DNA from: Chloroflexota bacterium
GTDB taxonomy: Bacteria; Chloroflexota; Anaerolineae; DTPP01
Length of the DNA stretch: 7,467 nt
Assembly (NCBI GenBank): GCA_012514615.1
Contig: JAAYZY010000607.1
Coordinates: 1 to 7,467 of the forward strand
Reading direction: 5' to 3'
A model generated the notes under the pieces. The model saw only the letters and a program-made list of their open reading frames with translations, had not been told where the DNA came from and did no database searches. Positions within the stretch are counted from its first letter, which is position 1. Each line of letters begins with the position of its first letter. Below, one piece after another: positions 1 to 6,126 of this stretch. Both the position numbers and the translations under genes were made by a program.

Positions 1-956
1 ACCTCGGCCTGCGCCTCCCGTTCGTTCAGGTAGCGGGAGGCCATCACGTTGGCCATTCCCCCGCCGCCCCCGATGAAGCTCTCCCAGCACTGGTCGAGAC
101 TGTCCATCTCCAGCACCCGCGCCGGGATGACCTTCTGCTCCATGCCTTTGGCGTAGAAACCCAACGCCTGGGCCAGCAGCTTCTCGTCCAGGGCTGGCTT
201 CTCGCTGTCATCCACCAGGCGGCCGCCCAGGGCCAGGTACTGGATGACGAAGGCGCGGTTGACCCGCCCCTGCTGCCCAGCGGCGGGGAAGAGGTAGCGG
301 GTGGTGCCGCTGAGCACGTCGGCCCAGGTGACCGGGGCAGTGGGCATCTTGCGGGTGTTGTAGGCCAGGTGCTCCACGTCGGCGGAGAACTGGAGGGCGA
401 GCTGACTCTCGCCCAGGCGCCCGATGCTCAAAGCGAAGGGGTACATGTCGGCGAACAACGTGGGGGGGAGGAGCGCGTCCAGCGGCTGCAGCACCCCCGC
501 CTGCATCGCCTCGCCCAGCCCTTCGGAATCCAGCACCACCAGTTCTGGCAGGGCGGCCGGGGCCACGTTGTAGGTGCTTTGGAGCAGCTGCAGCAGGCCG
601 CCGCTGCCGGCGGCGCGCTTGACCCGCAGCTCGACGGCGATGTTGGGGTTGGCTTCCTGGAAGGCGTCCAACTGGCTGCGCAGGACGCCGCCGCTTGGCG
701 TCTCCCCGTCGGAAGGCAGGGCGTCGGGCCACCAGATGGTCAGTGTGATACGCGGCGTGGCCGTGACCGGGGCGGTTGCGGTGGGCGCCGTGGCCGTGGG
801 TTCCGGTTGGGTGGGCTGGGGGCTGGGCCCAGGGGTGCTTGGGGTGGCCGGCGATGCGGTGCAAGCGGCTGCCAGGAGCAGCCCAGCCAGTAGCCCGGCC
901 AGCGCGATCAAGCCGCCGCGCCGTGCTCCCCCCTCCTGCTGTTGGGCGTTACGCAC
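1..956 (-). CDS. Extracellular solute-binding lipoprotein of an ABC importer (family 1, sugar-type), 3' end outside window
   Basis: Substrate-capturing lipoprotein of an ABC importer, probably for a carbohydrate, acting on the outer face of the membrane. The GTG start at 954-956 is preceded by GGAGGG five bases upstream and gives 318 visible residues. Residues 1-32 are a lipoprotein signal: Arg-rich start, hydrophobic LIALAGLLAGLLL, then AAAC with the lipidated Cys at 32. A Pro/Thr/Ala-rich linker follows (about 33-70), then ITLTIWWPD, the typical first strand of these proteins. Later segments also fit the family: LDAFQEANPNIAVELR, PELVVLDSEGLGEAMQAGVLQPLDALL, and a WESFIGGGGGMANVMASRYL-like region near the visible end. 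The ligand cannot be read from the sequence, and the partner permeases, if adjacent, lie outside. The standard frames did not list this gene because it starts with GTG and runs off the edge. Confidence 0.88.
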   Translation of the reverse strand, partial: MRNAQQQEGGARRGGLIALAGLLAGLLLAAACTASPATPSTPGPSPQPTQPEPTATAPTATAPVTATPRITLTIWWPDALPSDGETPSGGVLRSQLDAFQEANPNIAVELRVKRAAGSGGLLQLLQSTYNVAPAALPELVVLDSEGLGEAMQAGVLQPLDALLPPTLFADMYPFALSIGRLGESQLALQFSADVEHLAYNTRKMPTAPVTWADVLSGTTRYLFPAAGQQGRVNRAFVIQYLALGGRLVDDSEKPALDEKLLAQALGFYAKGMEQKVIPARVLEMDSLDQCWESFIGGGGGMANVMASRYLNEREAQAE

Positions 957-961
957 TCAGT

Positions 962-967
962 CCCTCC
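962..967 (-). promoter_or_regulatory. Ribosome binding site of the solute-binding lipoprotein
   Basis: The minus strand reads GGAGGG five bases before the GTG at 956. This site decides the start: it places translation directly ahead of the lipoprotein signal peptide, and no ATG lies nearby in frame. Confidence 0.8.
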
Positions 968-984
968 AGGTCACAGATGGAGGC

Positions 985-1013
985 ATTATAGCACAGTCTG
1001 GCTGCAGGCGAAA
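985..1013 (-). promoter_or_regulatory. Probable promoter of the solute-binding lipoprotein gene
   Basis: The minus strand carries a perfect TATAAT at 990-985. The -35 position 17 bases upstream, TTTCGC (1013-1008), matches TTGACA poorly, so activation by a regulator is possible. The implied leader is only about 20 bases and contains the ribosome site. Confidence 0.5.
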
Positions 1014-1054
1014 GAGGGGGCCGGGCCTGGAGAGCGGGGCCCGGCGGCGACCGT

Positions 1055-1069
1055 CCCGTCTGAGACGGG
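1055..1069. repeat. Short palindrome between divergent promoters
   Basis: CCCGTC-TGA-GACGGG is a perfect 6-bp inverted repeat with a three-base centre. It lies between the lipoprotein promoter and the tRNA -35 box (1084). It could be an operator or chance in GC-rich DNA; there is no further support. Confidence 0.3.
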
Positions 1070-1083
1070 GGCTGGTCCCTGGC

Positions 1084-1112
1084 TTGACGTTCTGGGTGAA
1101 GGCGGGTACAAT
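1084..1112 (+). promoter_or_regulatory. Sigma70-type promoter of tRNA-Arg
   Basis: TTGACG (1084-1089) and TACAAT (1107-1112) are separated by exactly 17 bases, one mismatch each to consensus. Transcription would start near 1119, about six bases before the mature tRNA, so little 5' trimming is needed. Confidence 0.85.
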
Positions 1113-1124
1113 GGGGGTGTGGTC

Positions 1125-1196
1125 GCCCCCGTAGCTCAGTGGATAGAGCACCGGCCTCCGGAGCCGGGAGCAGGCGTTCGAATCGCCTCGGGGGTA
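1125..1196 (+). tRNA. tRNA-Arg, anticodon CCG
   Basis: A complete cloverleaf can be drawn by hand. The acceptor stem GCCCCCG (1125-1131) pairs with CGGGGGT (1189-1195) with one G-U pair at the end. The D arm is GCTC/GAGC (1134-1137 and 1146-1149) around AGTGGATA. The anticodon stem CCGGC/GCCGG (1151-1155 and 1163-1167) encloses CTCCGGA, with anticodon CCG at 1158-1160, reading CGG (arginine). The variable region is GAGC. The T arm AGGCG/CGCCT (1172-1176 and 1184-1188) has loop TTCGAAT. The discriminator is A1196, and the A in the D loop fits arginine identity. The CCA tail is not encoded and must be added after transcription. It is the only plus-strand gene in the window and has its own promoter and terminator. 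Confidence 0.96.
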
Positions 1197-1209
1197 CTGC
1201 CGGCAGGGG

Positions 1210-1239
1210 AGGGGAGAGCCAGGGCTCTCCCCTCTTCTT
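1210..1239 (+). terminator. Terminator after tRNA-Arg, between convergent genes
   Basis: AGGGGAGAGC (1210-1219) and GCTCTCCCCT (1224-1233) form a perfect 10-bp hairpin with a four-base loop, followed on the plus strand by CTTCTTC. The T-run is imperfect, but the stem is strong and its position 14 bases past the tRNA is right. On the minus strand the same hairpin lies 25 bases past the ABC permease stop but lacks a T-run, so it may only stabilise or partly end that transcript. Confidence 0.7.
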
Positions 1240-1257
1240 CGTCCCCTCCGCTGGCCC

Positions 1258-1989
1258 CTAATCGGTAATCAGTCGAGAGCGGCGGAAGCGTGCTTGGGCC
1301 GCTAGCAGGGCTGCGACCGACAGCCCCACCAGCACCACCAAAGCCACGATGACCACCGCGGTGAGGTCCAGCGAACCCAGGGCGCCGACCAACCTGGCCT
1401 TCCATTCGTTCGGCAGGAGGTTGGCAGCCAGGATCGGCACCCACACCAAGGCCACTACCGCCAGGCTGAGGGCCTGCTGGGCTTGGCGCACCGTGGCGGC
1501 GCGCAGCGAGAAGAGCACCCCCAACCCAGAGGCCAGCAGGGCGGTGAACAGACTGAAGGCCAGCGCCCCCGCCGCGAGCCACCCCGGGTAGAAGGCCAAC
1601 CCCCCGCTGTGGTAGGCCACGTTGATGGCCACCGCCCCCAGCAACAGGGCCACAACCGACAGCCCCCAGGCGAATACCACTGAGGCGGCGACCTTGCCCA
1701 AGAGGATGGCCCGATCCGAAAGGCGGCTGGCCAGCAGCGTCTCCAGGGTGTGGCGCTCGCGCTCGCCAGCGAACGAGTCGGCGATGTAGGAGCTGACCAG
1801 GAACGGCGGGATCCAGGCCCAGGCCAACAGCGAAAGGGGCGAGGTGAGCCACTGAGGGCCGGTCTGCAGCGGCATGAAGACGCCGAACACACCAATGAAG
1901 AGCAGCAGCCACCAGCGGCCGCGGGTCCCACCCTGGAGCAGAACCTCTTTGGTCTCTTTCCAGATCACAGTCAGGATGTCTTGCAGCAT
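1258..1989 (-). CDS. ABC-2 type transporter permease
   Basis: Membrane half of an ABC-2 type exporter, paired with the ATPase encoded just upstream. The product has 243 residues with about six hydrophobic segments (roughly 26-42, 50-68, 101-128, 136-160, 172-190 and 212-231). The stretch ADSFAGERERHTLETLLASR, followed by LSDRAILLGKVAAS, is the cytoplasmic coupling segment typical of ABC-2 permeases (ExxxGTLE-like). The ATG at 1989 follows GGGAGGAG by seven bases and lies inside the ATPase gene, overlapping it by 19 bases, so the two are probably translated together. It is the last gene of its operon and converges on tRNA-Arg. The exported substrate is unknown; drug, lipid, peptide and sodium exporters all share this architecture. 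Confidence 0.9.
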   Translation of the reverse strand: MLQDILTVIWKETKEVLLQGGTRGRWWLLLFIGVFGVFMPLQTGPQWLTSPLSLLAWAWIPPFLVSSYIADSFAGERERHTLETLLASRLSDRAILLGKVAASVVFAWGLSVVALLLGAVAINVAYHSGGLAFYPGWLAAGALAFSLFTALLASGLGVLFSLRAATVRQAQQALSLAVVALVWVPILAANLLPNEWKARLVGALGSLDLTAVVIVALVVLVGLSVAALLAAQARFRRSRLITD

Positions 1990-2945
1990 GACGATTCTCC
2001 TCCCGAGGCGTTCTGTTCCTCTTCAGCCATGAGGGCCAAGAAGACATCTTCCAGGCTGGCCTGGCCCTTCCGCACCTCTTCCACCTGAGCCCCTGCGCTC
2101 ACCATGAGGCTGACCAACGGGGCCGCCTCCGCGCCGCTGCCCAAACGCAAGGATAGGCCACCGTTCATCGCCTCGGCCGACAGCACCTCCGGCCGGCCTC
2201 GGAGCAGGGCCAGCACCTCGTCGCTGAAGCCCCGGCCCACCACGTGCACCTGAGGCGCGCCGGTCTGCCCGCGCAGCATGGCAGGGCTGCCCACGGCCAG
2301 CAAGCGGCCCTGACGGATGACCGCCACCTGGGCGCAGAGCTTCTCGGCTTCCGCCAGGTTGTGGGTGGTGAGGAAGACGGTGACGCCTTCCCGCTGGGCC
2401 AAGCCAGCCAGGTCGTCGCGCAGGGCGGCGGCGGCCACTGGGTCCAGCCCGGCCGTGGGCTCATCCAAGAAGATGAGAGGCGGCCGGTGCAGCAGGGCCC
2501 GGGCCACGGCCAGCTTCTGCTTCATGCCGCGGCTCCAGCCGGCCACCATCTCCTGGCGGCGCTCCCAAAGGCCCATGTGGGTCAGGAGCTCTTGGATGCG
2601 CGCCTGGCGCTCGGCAGGCGACAAGCGCCAGATTCGGCCGTAGAAAGCCAGGTTGTCTTCGGCGCTCAGGCGCTCGTAGAGCCCGTGGTGCTCCAGCAGG
2701 GCGCCAGCGCGCTGCCTGATCTCGGCGGCTTGGCTGCGGGTGTCGTAGCCCAGCACCTCGGCCCGGCCGGCTGTGGGTTCCAGCAGGCCCAGCAGCAGGC
2801 GAATGGTGGTGGTCTTGCCGGAGCCGTTGGGCCCCAGGAAGCCGAACACGATGCCCGCCGGCGCTTCCAGGGTCAAGCCGTCCACGGCTCGCACCGCTCC
2901 GAAGTGGCGGCTCAGGGTGTCCATACGGATGGCTGTCTGCGTCAT
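1971..2945 (-). CDS. ABC-2 type transporter ATP-binding protein
   Basis: ATPase that powers the exporter, acting at the cytoplasmic face with the downstream permease. In 324 residues it shows Walker A GPNGSGKTT (38-46), a signature region WSRGMKQKLAVARAL (137-151), Walker B LIFLDEP (157-163), D-loop AGLD (165-168) and switch His195 in TTHN. The signature is the degenerate WSRGMK form, and the Q-loop position reads LLEHHGLYERLS without the usual Gln; both are common in DrrA/CcmA-like ABC-2 ATPases. Residues about 230-310 form the C-terminal domain ending in ASLEDVFLALM, typical of the DrrA/NatA type. The ATG at 2945 overlaps the regulator stop in an ATGA, indicating translational coupling. The odd tail ending in SSCCKTS comes from the overlap with the permease ribosome site and start. 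Confidence 0.95.
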   Translation of the reverse strand: MTQTAIRMDTLSRHFGAVRAVDGLTLEAPAGIVFGFLGPNGSGKTTTIRLLLGLLEPTAGRAEVLGYDTRSQAAEIRQRAGALLEHHGLYERLSAEDNLAFYGRIWRLSPAERQARIQELLTHMGLWERRQEMVAGWSRGMKQKLAVARALLHRPPLIFLDEPTAGLDPVAAAALRDDLAGLAQREGVTVFLTTHNLAEAEKLCAQVAVIRQGRLLAVGSPAMLRGQTGAPQVHVVGRGFSDEVLALLRGRPEVLSAEAMNGGLSLRLGSGAEAAPLVSLMVSAGAQVEEVRKGQASLEDVFLALMAEEEQNASGGESSCCKTS

Positions 2946-3271
2946 GGCTCCTTCTCCACAAGGTTGGTGGTCTGCTCAACGAACTGCTTCAGTTGCCGGC
3001 GATATGTGCTGAACGCCTGGCGGCCCGCCTCGGTGAGGCGGCAGATGGTCAGCGGCGTCTTGCCGCGGTAGGTCTTCTCGATCTCCACGTAACCGGCCTC
3101 TTCCAGCTTGGCCAGGTGCGAAGAGAGGTTCCCCTTGGTCAGCCCGGAGGCCCGCTGCAGGTAGAGGAAGTCGGCGCTTTCCACCGCCCCCAGCACCGTG
3201 ACGATGAGGAGTCGGGCCGGTTCGTGGATCAGGCGGTCCACCTCCACCATGGTGTGCAGTTCATGACTCAT
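2942..3271 (-). CDS. Small winged-helix transcriptional regulator (ArsR/MarR-like fold)
   Basis: A 109-residue DNA-binding protein, one winged helix-turn-helix domain with little else. Residues about 12-31 (LIHEPARLLIVTVLGAV) are the first helices. DFLYLQRASGLTKGNLSSHLAKLEEAGYV (35-62) is the HTH, with the recognition helix near TKGNLSSHLAKLE, and EIEKTYRGKTPLTICRLTEAGR (63-84) is the wing. This is the short winged-helix class often encoded beside ABC-2 exporters and membrane proteins. The ATG at 3271 is chosen because GAGGAG lies seven bases upstream; a frame-open extension to 3328 would add 19 residues unlike the family. It overlaps the upstream membrane gene by 11 bases and the ATPase by four. 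A likely role is repression of its own operon through the inverted repeat at 3913-3947; this is inference. No metal-binding Cys cluster is present. Confidence 0.88.
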   Translation of the reverse strand: MSHELHTMVEVDRLIHEPARLLIVTVLGAVESADFLYLQRASGLTKGNLSSHLAKLEEAGYVEIEKTYRGKTPLTICRLTEAGRQAFSTYRRQLKQFVEQTTNLVEKEP

Positions 3272-3902
3272 GGTCACGCTCCTCGAGCGGCTGGCTGTGC
3301 CGCAGGTACGAGAGGAAGGCGAGCGCACCGGAGAGGATCAGCGCCAGGCCAAAGCCGATGAAGAAAGCGCCCATGCCCCATTCGTCGTCCAGACGCATCA
3401 GCGAGGCCAGGGCCCCGATACCCAGGGCGATGACGCCCAGGGTCTGGAAGCGGCCAACCATCACCTTGTGGCCGAGCCAGAAGAACCAGGCGCCGATGAT
3501 GACCCCTTCCATGAGGGGCAGCCAGTTGAGCGTGGCGGGCTGCAACACCAGCAAGCCACCGACCAGCGCGCCGGTGACCGCACCTACAGCGACCCGCAGG
3601 GGCCGATGTCGCTTGGGGGATCGGTGGTAGGCCACGTAGCCGGTGCGGGGGTAGATGATCCGCTCCTTGGCTGTGCGCACGGCCTTGTTCAGAGCCAGCC
3701 CGCCGCCGATGAGCACCAGCGGGAAACCCAAGGCCGGCAGCGCGCGCCAGGGGGAGCCCTCGGGGAGAAGCGCTACCGAGGCCAGCAGGAGCCCAAGCAG
3801 TAAGAACACGATGCCCACGCTGCCTTCCACAAGACCGTCGTCGTACCAGTAGCGGTAGGTGCGGGTGGTGATCTGCTCCACATCGATTTCCGGGATGGAC
3901 AT
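3261..3902 (-). CDS. Multi-pass membrane protein of unknown function, first gene of exporter operon
   Basis: I do not recognise a functionally described family. The 213-residue product has a short cytosolic-looking N-terminus (TTRTYRYWYDDGLVEGSVG) and about six membrane segments (27-47, 55-73, 102-121, 127-145, 152-169 and 177-199). A basic loop near 76-102 contains KERIIYPRTGYVAYHRSPKR, and this YPRTGYV stretch looks like the most family-specific motif. The ATG at 3902 has AGGAGGG five bases upstream. The gene is first in an operon with a winged-helix regulator, an ABC ATPase and a permease, and ends overlapping the regulator start by 11 bases. It could sense a membrane signal for the regulator or be an accessory of the pump; neither can be shown from sequence. 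Confidence 0.85.
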   Translation of the reverse strand: MSIPEIDVEQITTRTYRYWYDDGLVEGSVGIVFLLLGLLLASVALLPEGSPWRALPALGFPLVLIGGGLALNKAVRTAKERIIYPRTGYVAYHRSPKRHRPLRVAVGAVTGALVGGLLVLQPATLNWLPLMEGVIIGAWFFWLGHKVMVGRFQTLGVIALGIGALASLMRLDDEWGMGAFFIGFGLALILSGALAFLSYLRHSQPLEERDHES

Positions 3903-3912
3903 GCAAACCCTC

Positions 3913-3947
3913 CTGTAGACTGGTTTGTAGGTCAGACCAGTCTACAG
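3913..3947 (-). promoter_or_regulatory. Candidate operator: perfect 12-bp inverted repeat over the start of transcription
   Basis: CTGTAGACTGGT (3913-3924) and ACCAGTCTACAG (3936-3947) are exact complements around 11 bases. The repeat begins two bases after the -10 box and covers the expected start near 3943, so a bound protein would block RNA polymerase. A third TGTAG half-site lies at 3926-3930 in the centre. The mRNA would begin inside the upstream arm and could still fold a 9-bp hairpin at its very 5' end, just before the AGGAGGG ribosome site. An operator for the regulator at 2942-3271 is the most economical reading. Confidence 0.7.
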
Positions 3948-3949
3948 TC

Positions 3950-3978
3950 AGTATAGCACAGGAGACAGCGGTTGTCAA
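3950..3978 (-). promoter_or_regulatory. Promoter of the membrane protein-regulator-ABC exporter operon
   Basis: The minus strand has a perfect TTGACA (3978-3973) and TATACT (3955-3950) with exactly 17 bases between. Such a strong promoter next to a perfect palindrome suggests an operon kept off by a repressor. Confidence 0.88.
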
Positions 3979-4140
3979 GACCCAATTTGCGGCCGACGGC
4001 GGGTTCGTGTGGATCTCTACCCCCATGTGCTGTGGCGTGGGGCGGGTATCTGCCTATGAGCGTCGGGGGGATGGGCCCCGCTTGCGCGAGGGCGACGGAG
4101 GGAGAGGTTGTGCGCGAGGAGGGGACGGATGCCAGAGTTC
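3979..4140. other. Intergenic stretch after cbiO, no feature found
   Basis: This lies between the end of cbiO and the exporter promoter. Two weak inverted repeats are present (CCCCA/TGGGG at 4021-4042 and CGGGG/CCCCG at 4064-4080), but neither is followed by a T-run in the cbiO transcript direction. No convincing terminator or small gene was seen, so some read-through from the cbi operon is possible. Confidence 0.4.
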
Positions 4141-4911
4141 TTAGTAGGTCTCAATATCGTCTGGGCGGAGGGCCCGGCCGGGGCGATCCGACTCCACAGC
4201 CCAGGGGGTTTCCAGGCCGTGCGCTTCCATCAAGGAGGTGTCTAGCAGCAGTTCGTCGGTCGGGCCGTCAGCGGCAATGCGCCCGCCATCTAGGATGACC
4301 GTCCGAGAACACAGGTCCCAGACCAGCCGCATATCGTGGCTGGCCACCACCATCGTCTGCGGCAGGCTGCGTAGCAGATGAATGAGATTGCGGCGGGCTC
4401 GCGGGTCCAACCCGGCTGACGGTTCGTCCAGCGCCAGGACCTGCGGCTCCATGGCCAGCACGGTGGCGACGGCGATGCGCTTGCGCTCTCCCAGGCTGAG
4501 GTGGTGGGGCATATAGCTCTCGTAGCCAGACATGCCTACGGCAGCCAGCGCGCCGGTTACCCGCTCGTATACCTCTTGCTTCGGCAGCCCCAGGTGCAGG
4601 GGGCCGAAGGCCACGTCGTCCAACACCAGGGGCGAGAACAGTTGGTCGTCGGGGTCCTGAAAGACAAGGCCCACACAGGTTCGCACGGCGCGCGCCGTCT
4701 TATCCGATACCGGTAGACCAGCGACCAGCACCTCCCCGCGCCCACGCAGCGTGCCGTTCAGGTGCATCAAGAGCGTGGACTTGCCCGCTCCATTGGGCCC
4801 AACCAGAGCCAACTTCTCCCCCGCCTGCACGTCCAGATGCACGTCATGGAGTGCCTCTCGCCCGTCCGGGTAGGTGTAGAAAAGGTTGGACAGGTGGATG
4901 ATGGTGCACAC
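4141..4911 (-). CDS. cbiO: Cobalt/nickel ECF transporter ATPase CbiO
   Basis: ATP-binding A component of the energy-coupling-factor importer for cobalt or nickel. The 256 residues show Walker A GPNGAGKST (38-46), Q-loop FQDPDDQLF (84-92, a hallmark of ECF ATPases), signature LSLGERKRIA (138-147), Walker B VLALDEP (158-164) and switch His192. The length fits the family. The GTG at 4911 is chosen: GGAGG lies nine bases upstream and the protein then begins MCTIIHLSNLFYTYPDG, as expected. The in-frame ATG at 4944 would add 11 residues of cbiQ overlap with no ribosome site, and a GTG at 4917 overlapping the cbiQ stop is the other option. It is the last gene of the operon, two bases after cbiQ. The C-terminal tail (about 230-256) is acidic and polar. 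Confidence 0.93.
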   Translation of the reverse strand: MCTIIHLSNLFYTYPDGREALHDVHLDVQAGEKLALVGPNGAGKSTLLMHLNGTLRGRGEVLVAGLPVSDKTARAVRTCVGLVFQDPDDQLFSPLVLDDVAFGPLHLGLPKQEVYERVTGALAAVGMSGYESYMPHHLSLGERKRIAVATVLAMEPQVLALDEPSAGLDPRARRNLIHLLRSLPQTMVVASHDMRLVWDLCSRTVILDGGRIAADGPTDELLLDTSLMEAHGLETPWAVESDRPGRALRPDDIETY

Positions 4912-4913
4912 GG

Positions 4914-5720
4914 TCACAAGCCTCCACTGGCGGACGAGGCCCACACCCGCCCCAATAGGCCGACCACCAGCAGTGTCCCTGCCCAGGCCAGGCCGGCCCA
5001 GGAATCCCGCGGCCGCCAGGTCAGCCCCATCAGGGATTGCTCCTCGCCAGTGAAGCCGCGGGAGAGCATAGCCACGTAGATGCGCTCGCTGCGTTCGTAA
5101 CTGCGGATGAACAGGCTACCCACCATCCAGCCCAGCACCTGGGCTCGCCACAGCACGGTCCGACCGCGCCCAGCCGAGCGGGCCTCGCGGGCTGTCTGCA
5201 GGCGCAAGGCCTCGTCCACCAGGACGAAGAGGTAGCGATACATGAACGAGATGGTGGAGGTGAGCGCCGGGGGCACGCGCAGGGCGCGCATCGCCGACAC
5301 CAGGTGCGTGAAGGGGCTAGAGACCACCAACAGCCCGCTCACCAGCACTGAAAGCCACGCCTTCACCATCACCGAGGCGAAGAGGAGCAGCCCGGCGTCG
5401 GTGACGTTGATCTGCCATCCCATGATCTGGAATCCCCAGACCACCTGGCCCGCACGGGTGAACGGCAGGGAGAAGGCCGCCATCCCGACGAAAGGCAGGG
5501 CGATGGTGGATCGCCGCAGCCCCTCCCAGAGCGGAATGCCGGCCAGGCGAATGGACCCTGCCGCCAACACCGCCAGCAGCGCGAAGGCAGGCCAACCGGC
5601 CGGCGGGGTGCTTGTCACCGCCAGCACGAAAGCCAGCGTGGCCAGCAGTTTGAGCCGCGGGTCCAGTTGGTGGATGAGACTCGTGCCGTGCCGATAGCGA
5701 TTCAGAAACGTGTGCTTCAT
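4914..5720 (-). CDS. cbiQ: Cobalt/nickel ECF transporter T component CbiQ
   Basis: Membrane T component that couples ATP hydrolysis by CbiO to metal passage through CbiM. The N-terminus (NRYRHGTSLIHQLDPRLKLL) is the classic opening of this family. About five to six hydrophobic segments follow (near 26-56, 74-85, 111-134 and 157-171, with a last at 245-260). Two cytosolic coupling elements that contact the ATPase are visible: LQTAREARS (about 178-186) and the more conserved SERIYVAMLSRGF (about 213-225), containing the Ala-x-x-Arg-Gly type motif. Its 268 residues are normal. The ribosome site is poor (AGGGGG only two bases before ATG), and a strong hairpin lies just upstream, so translation of cbiQ may be limited relative to cbiM. 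Confidence 0.93.
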   Translation of the reverse strand: MKHTFLNRYRHGTSLIHQLDPRLKLLATLAFVLAVTSTPPAGWPAFALLAVLAAGSIRLAGIPLWEGLRRSTIALPFVGMAAFSLPFTRAGQVVWGFQIMGWQINVTDAGLLLFASVMVKAWLSVLVSGLLVVSSPFTHLVSAMRALRVPPALTSTISFMYRYLFVLVDEALRLQTAREARSAGRGRTVLWRAQVLGWMVGSLFIRSYERSERIYVAMLSRGFTGEEQSLMGLTWRPRDSWAGLAWAGTLLVVGLLGRVWASSASGGL

Positions 5721-5737
5721 CGCCCCCTACACGTCAG

Positions 5738-5791
5738 CCGCGGAGGCGACGGATGGCCTGCACGGGTGGCTGGCCTCCGCGACCTCCGCGG
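5738..5791 (-). repeat. Competing hairpin in the cbiN-cbiQ gap
   Basis: CCGCGGAGG (5738-5746) is the exact complement of CCTCCGCGG (5783-5791), and an adjacent near-copy GCCTCCGCG (5773-5781) complements CGCGGAGGC (5739-5747 region). One arm thus has two alternative partners. In the transcript the doubled arm carries two GGAGG sequences, both sequestered when paired. It sits 18 bases before the cbiQ start, in a 94-base gap that is long for this compact operon. It could be a processing, attenuation or mRNA-stability element. Confidence 0.5.
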
Positions 5792-5814
5792 TAACCGATG
5801 CCCTGAACCTGGGG

Positions 5815-6117
5815 CTAGTGTGTGGCTCCAGCCGACTTTCGGCGCAGACTCCAGGCTATCCCGTAGCCCACGCCGAACATCAGCAGTGTACCCACGATGC
5901 CGGCCACGATGGTGGCGGCCCTCTCATCCCCGATGCCCGGGAACGTGTAGTCCGGGATGATCTCGTAGGGTGCATCCTGGGCCTGATCCAAGAAGCCCAC
6001 ATCTTCGGCCACCCGTTCCAGGCCATCCGGATGCGGTGAGGCTAGGGGCGAAATCAGCGCCAGCGCCAGAGCCAGCAACAGACCAAGAAGCCACCAGCGA
6101 TTCTTGAATACCTTCAT
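5815..6117 (-). CDS. PDGLE-domain protein, CbiN/NikN-like subunit of the metal importer
   Basis: Small accessory membrane subunit of the cobalt/nickel ECF importer. The 100-residue product has an N-terminal membrane segment (8-25), the diagnostic PDGLERVAEDVGF (30-42), an extracellular loop ending in IPDYTFPGI (54-62), and a second membrane segment (69-90) followed by a basic tail. The two-helix layout is that of CbiN/NikN; the PDGLE motif is elsewhere often fused to the C-terminus of CbiM/NikM, but here it is a separate gene. It starts nine bases after the cbiM stop with GAGGTGG as ribosome site. Such subunits are thought to help load the metal into the CbiM pocket. Whether it belongs to a cobalt or nickel system cannot be told. 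Confidence 0.88.
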   Translation of the reverse strand: MKVFKNRWWLLGLLLALALALISPLASPHPDGLERVAEDVGFLDQAQDAPYEIIPDYTFPGIGDERAATIVAGIVGTLLMFGVGYGIAWSLRRKSAGATH

Positions 6118-6126
6118 GTTGCCACC

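Noticed and set aside
1136..2047. 303-codon minus-strand frame overlapping the permease
   Set aside because: Runs through the tRNA-Arg and is out of frame with the clear permease; low-complexity Gly/Pro/Arg-rich product.
2244..3071. Long plus-strand open frame (275 codons)
   Set aside because: Lies opposite the ABC ATPase, whose motifs are complete; its Gly/Gln/His-rich translation is an antisense shadow.
3979..4140. Terminator of the cbi operon
   Set aside because: Only 5-bp stems with no T-run in the transcript direction.
3972..4298. 108-codon plus-strand frame in the gap before cbiO
   Set aside because: Half of it is antisense to cbiO, there is no ribosome site, and the composition is that of a chance frame.
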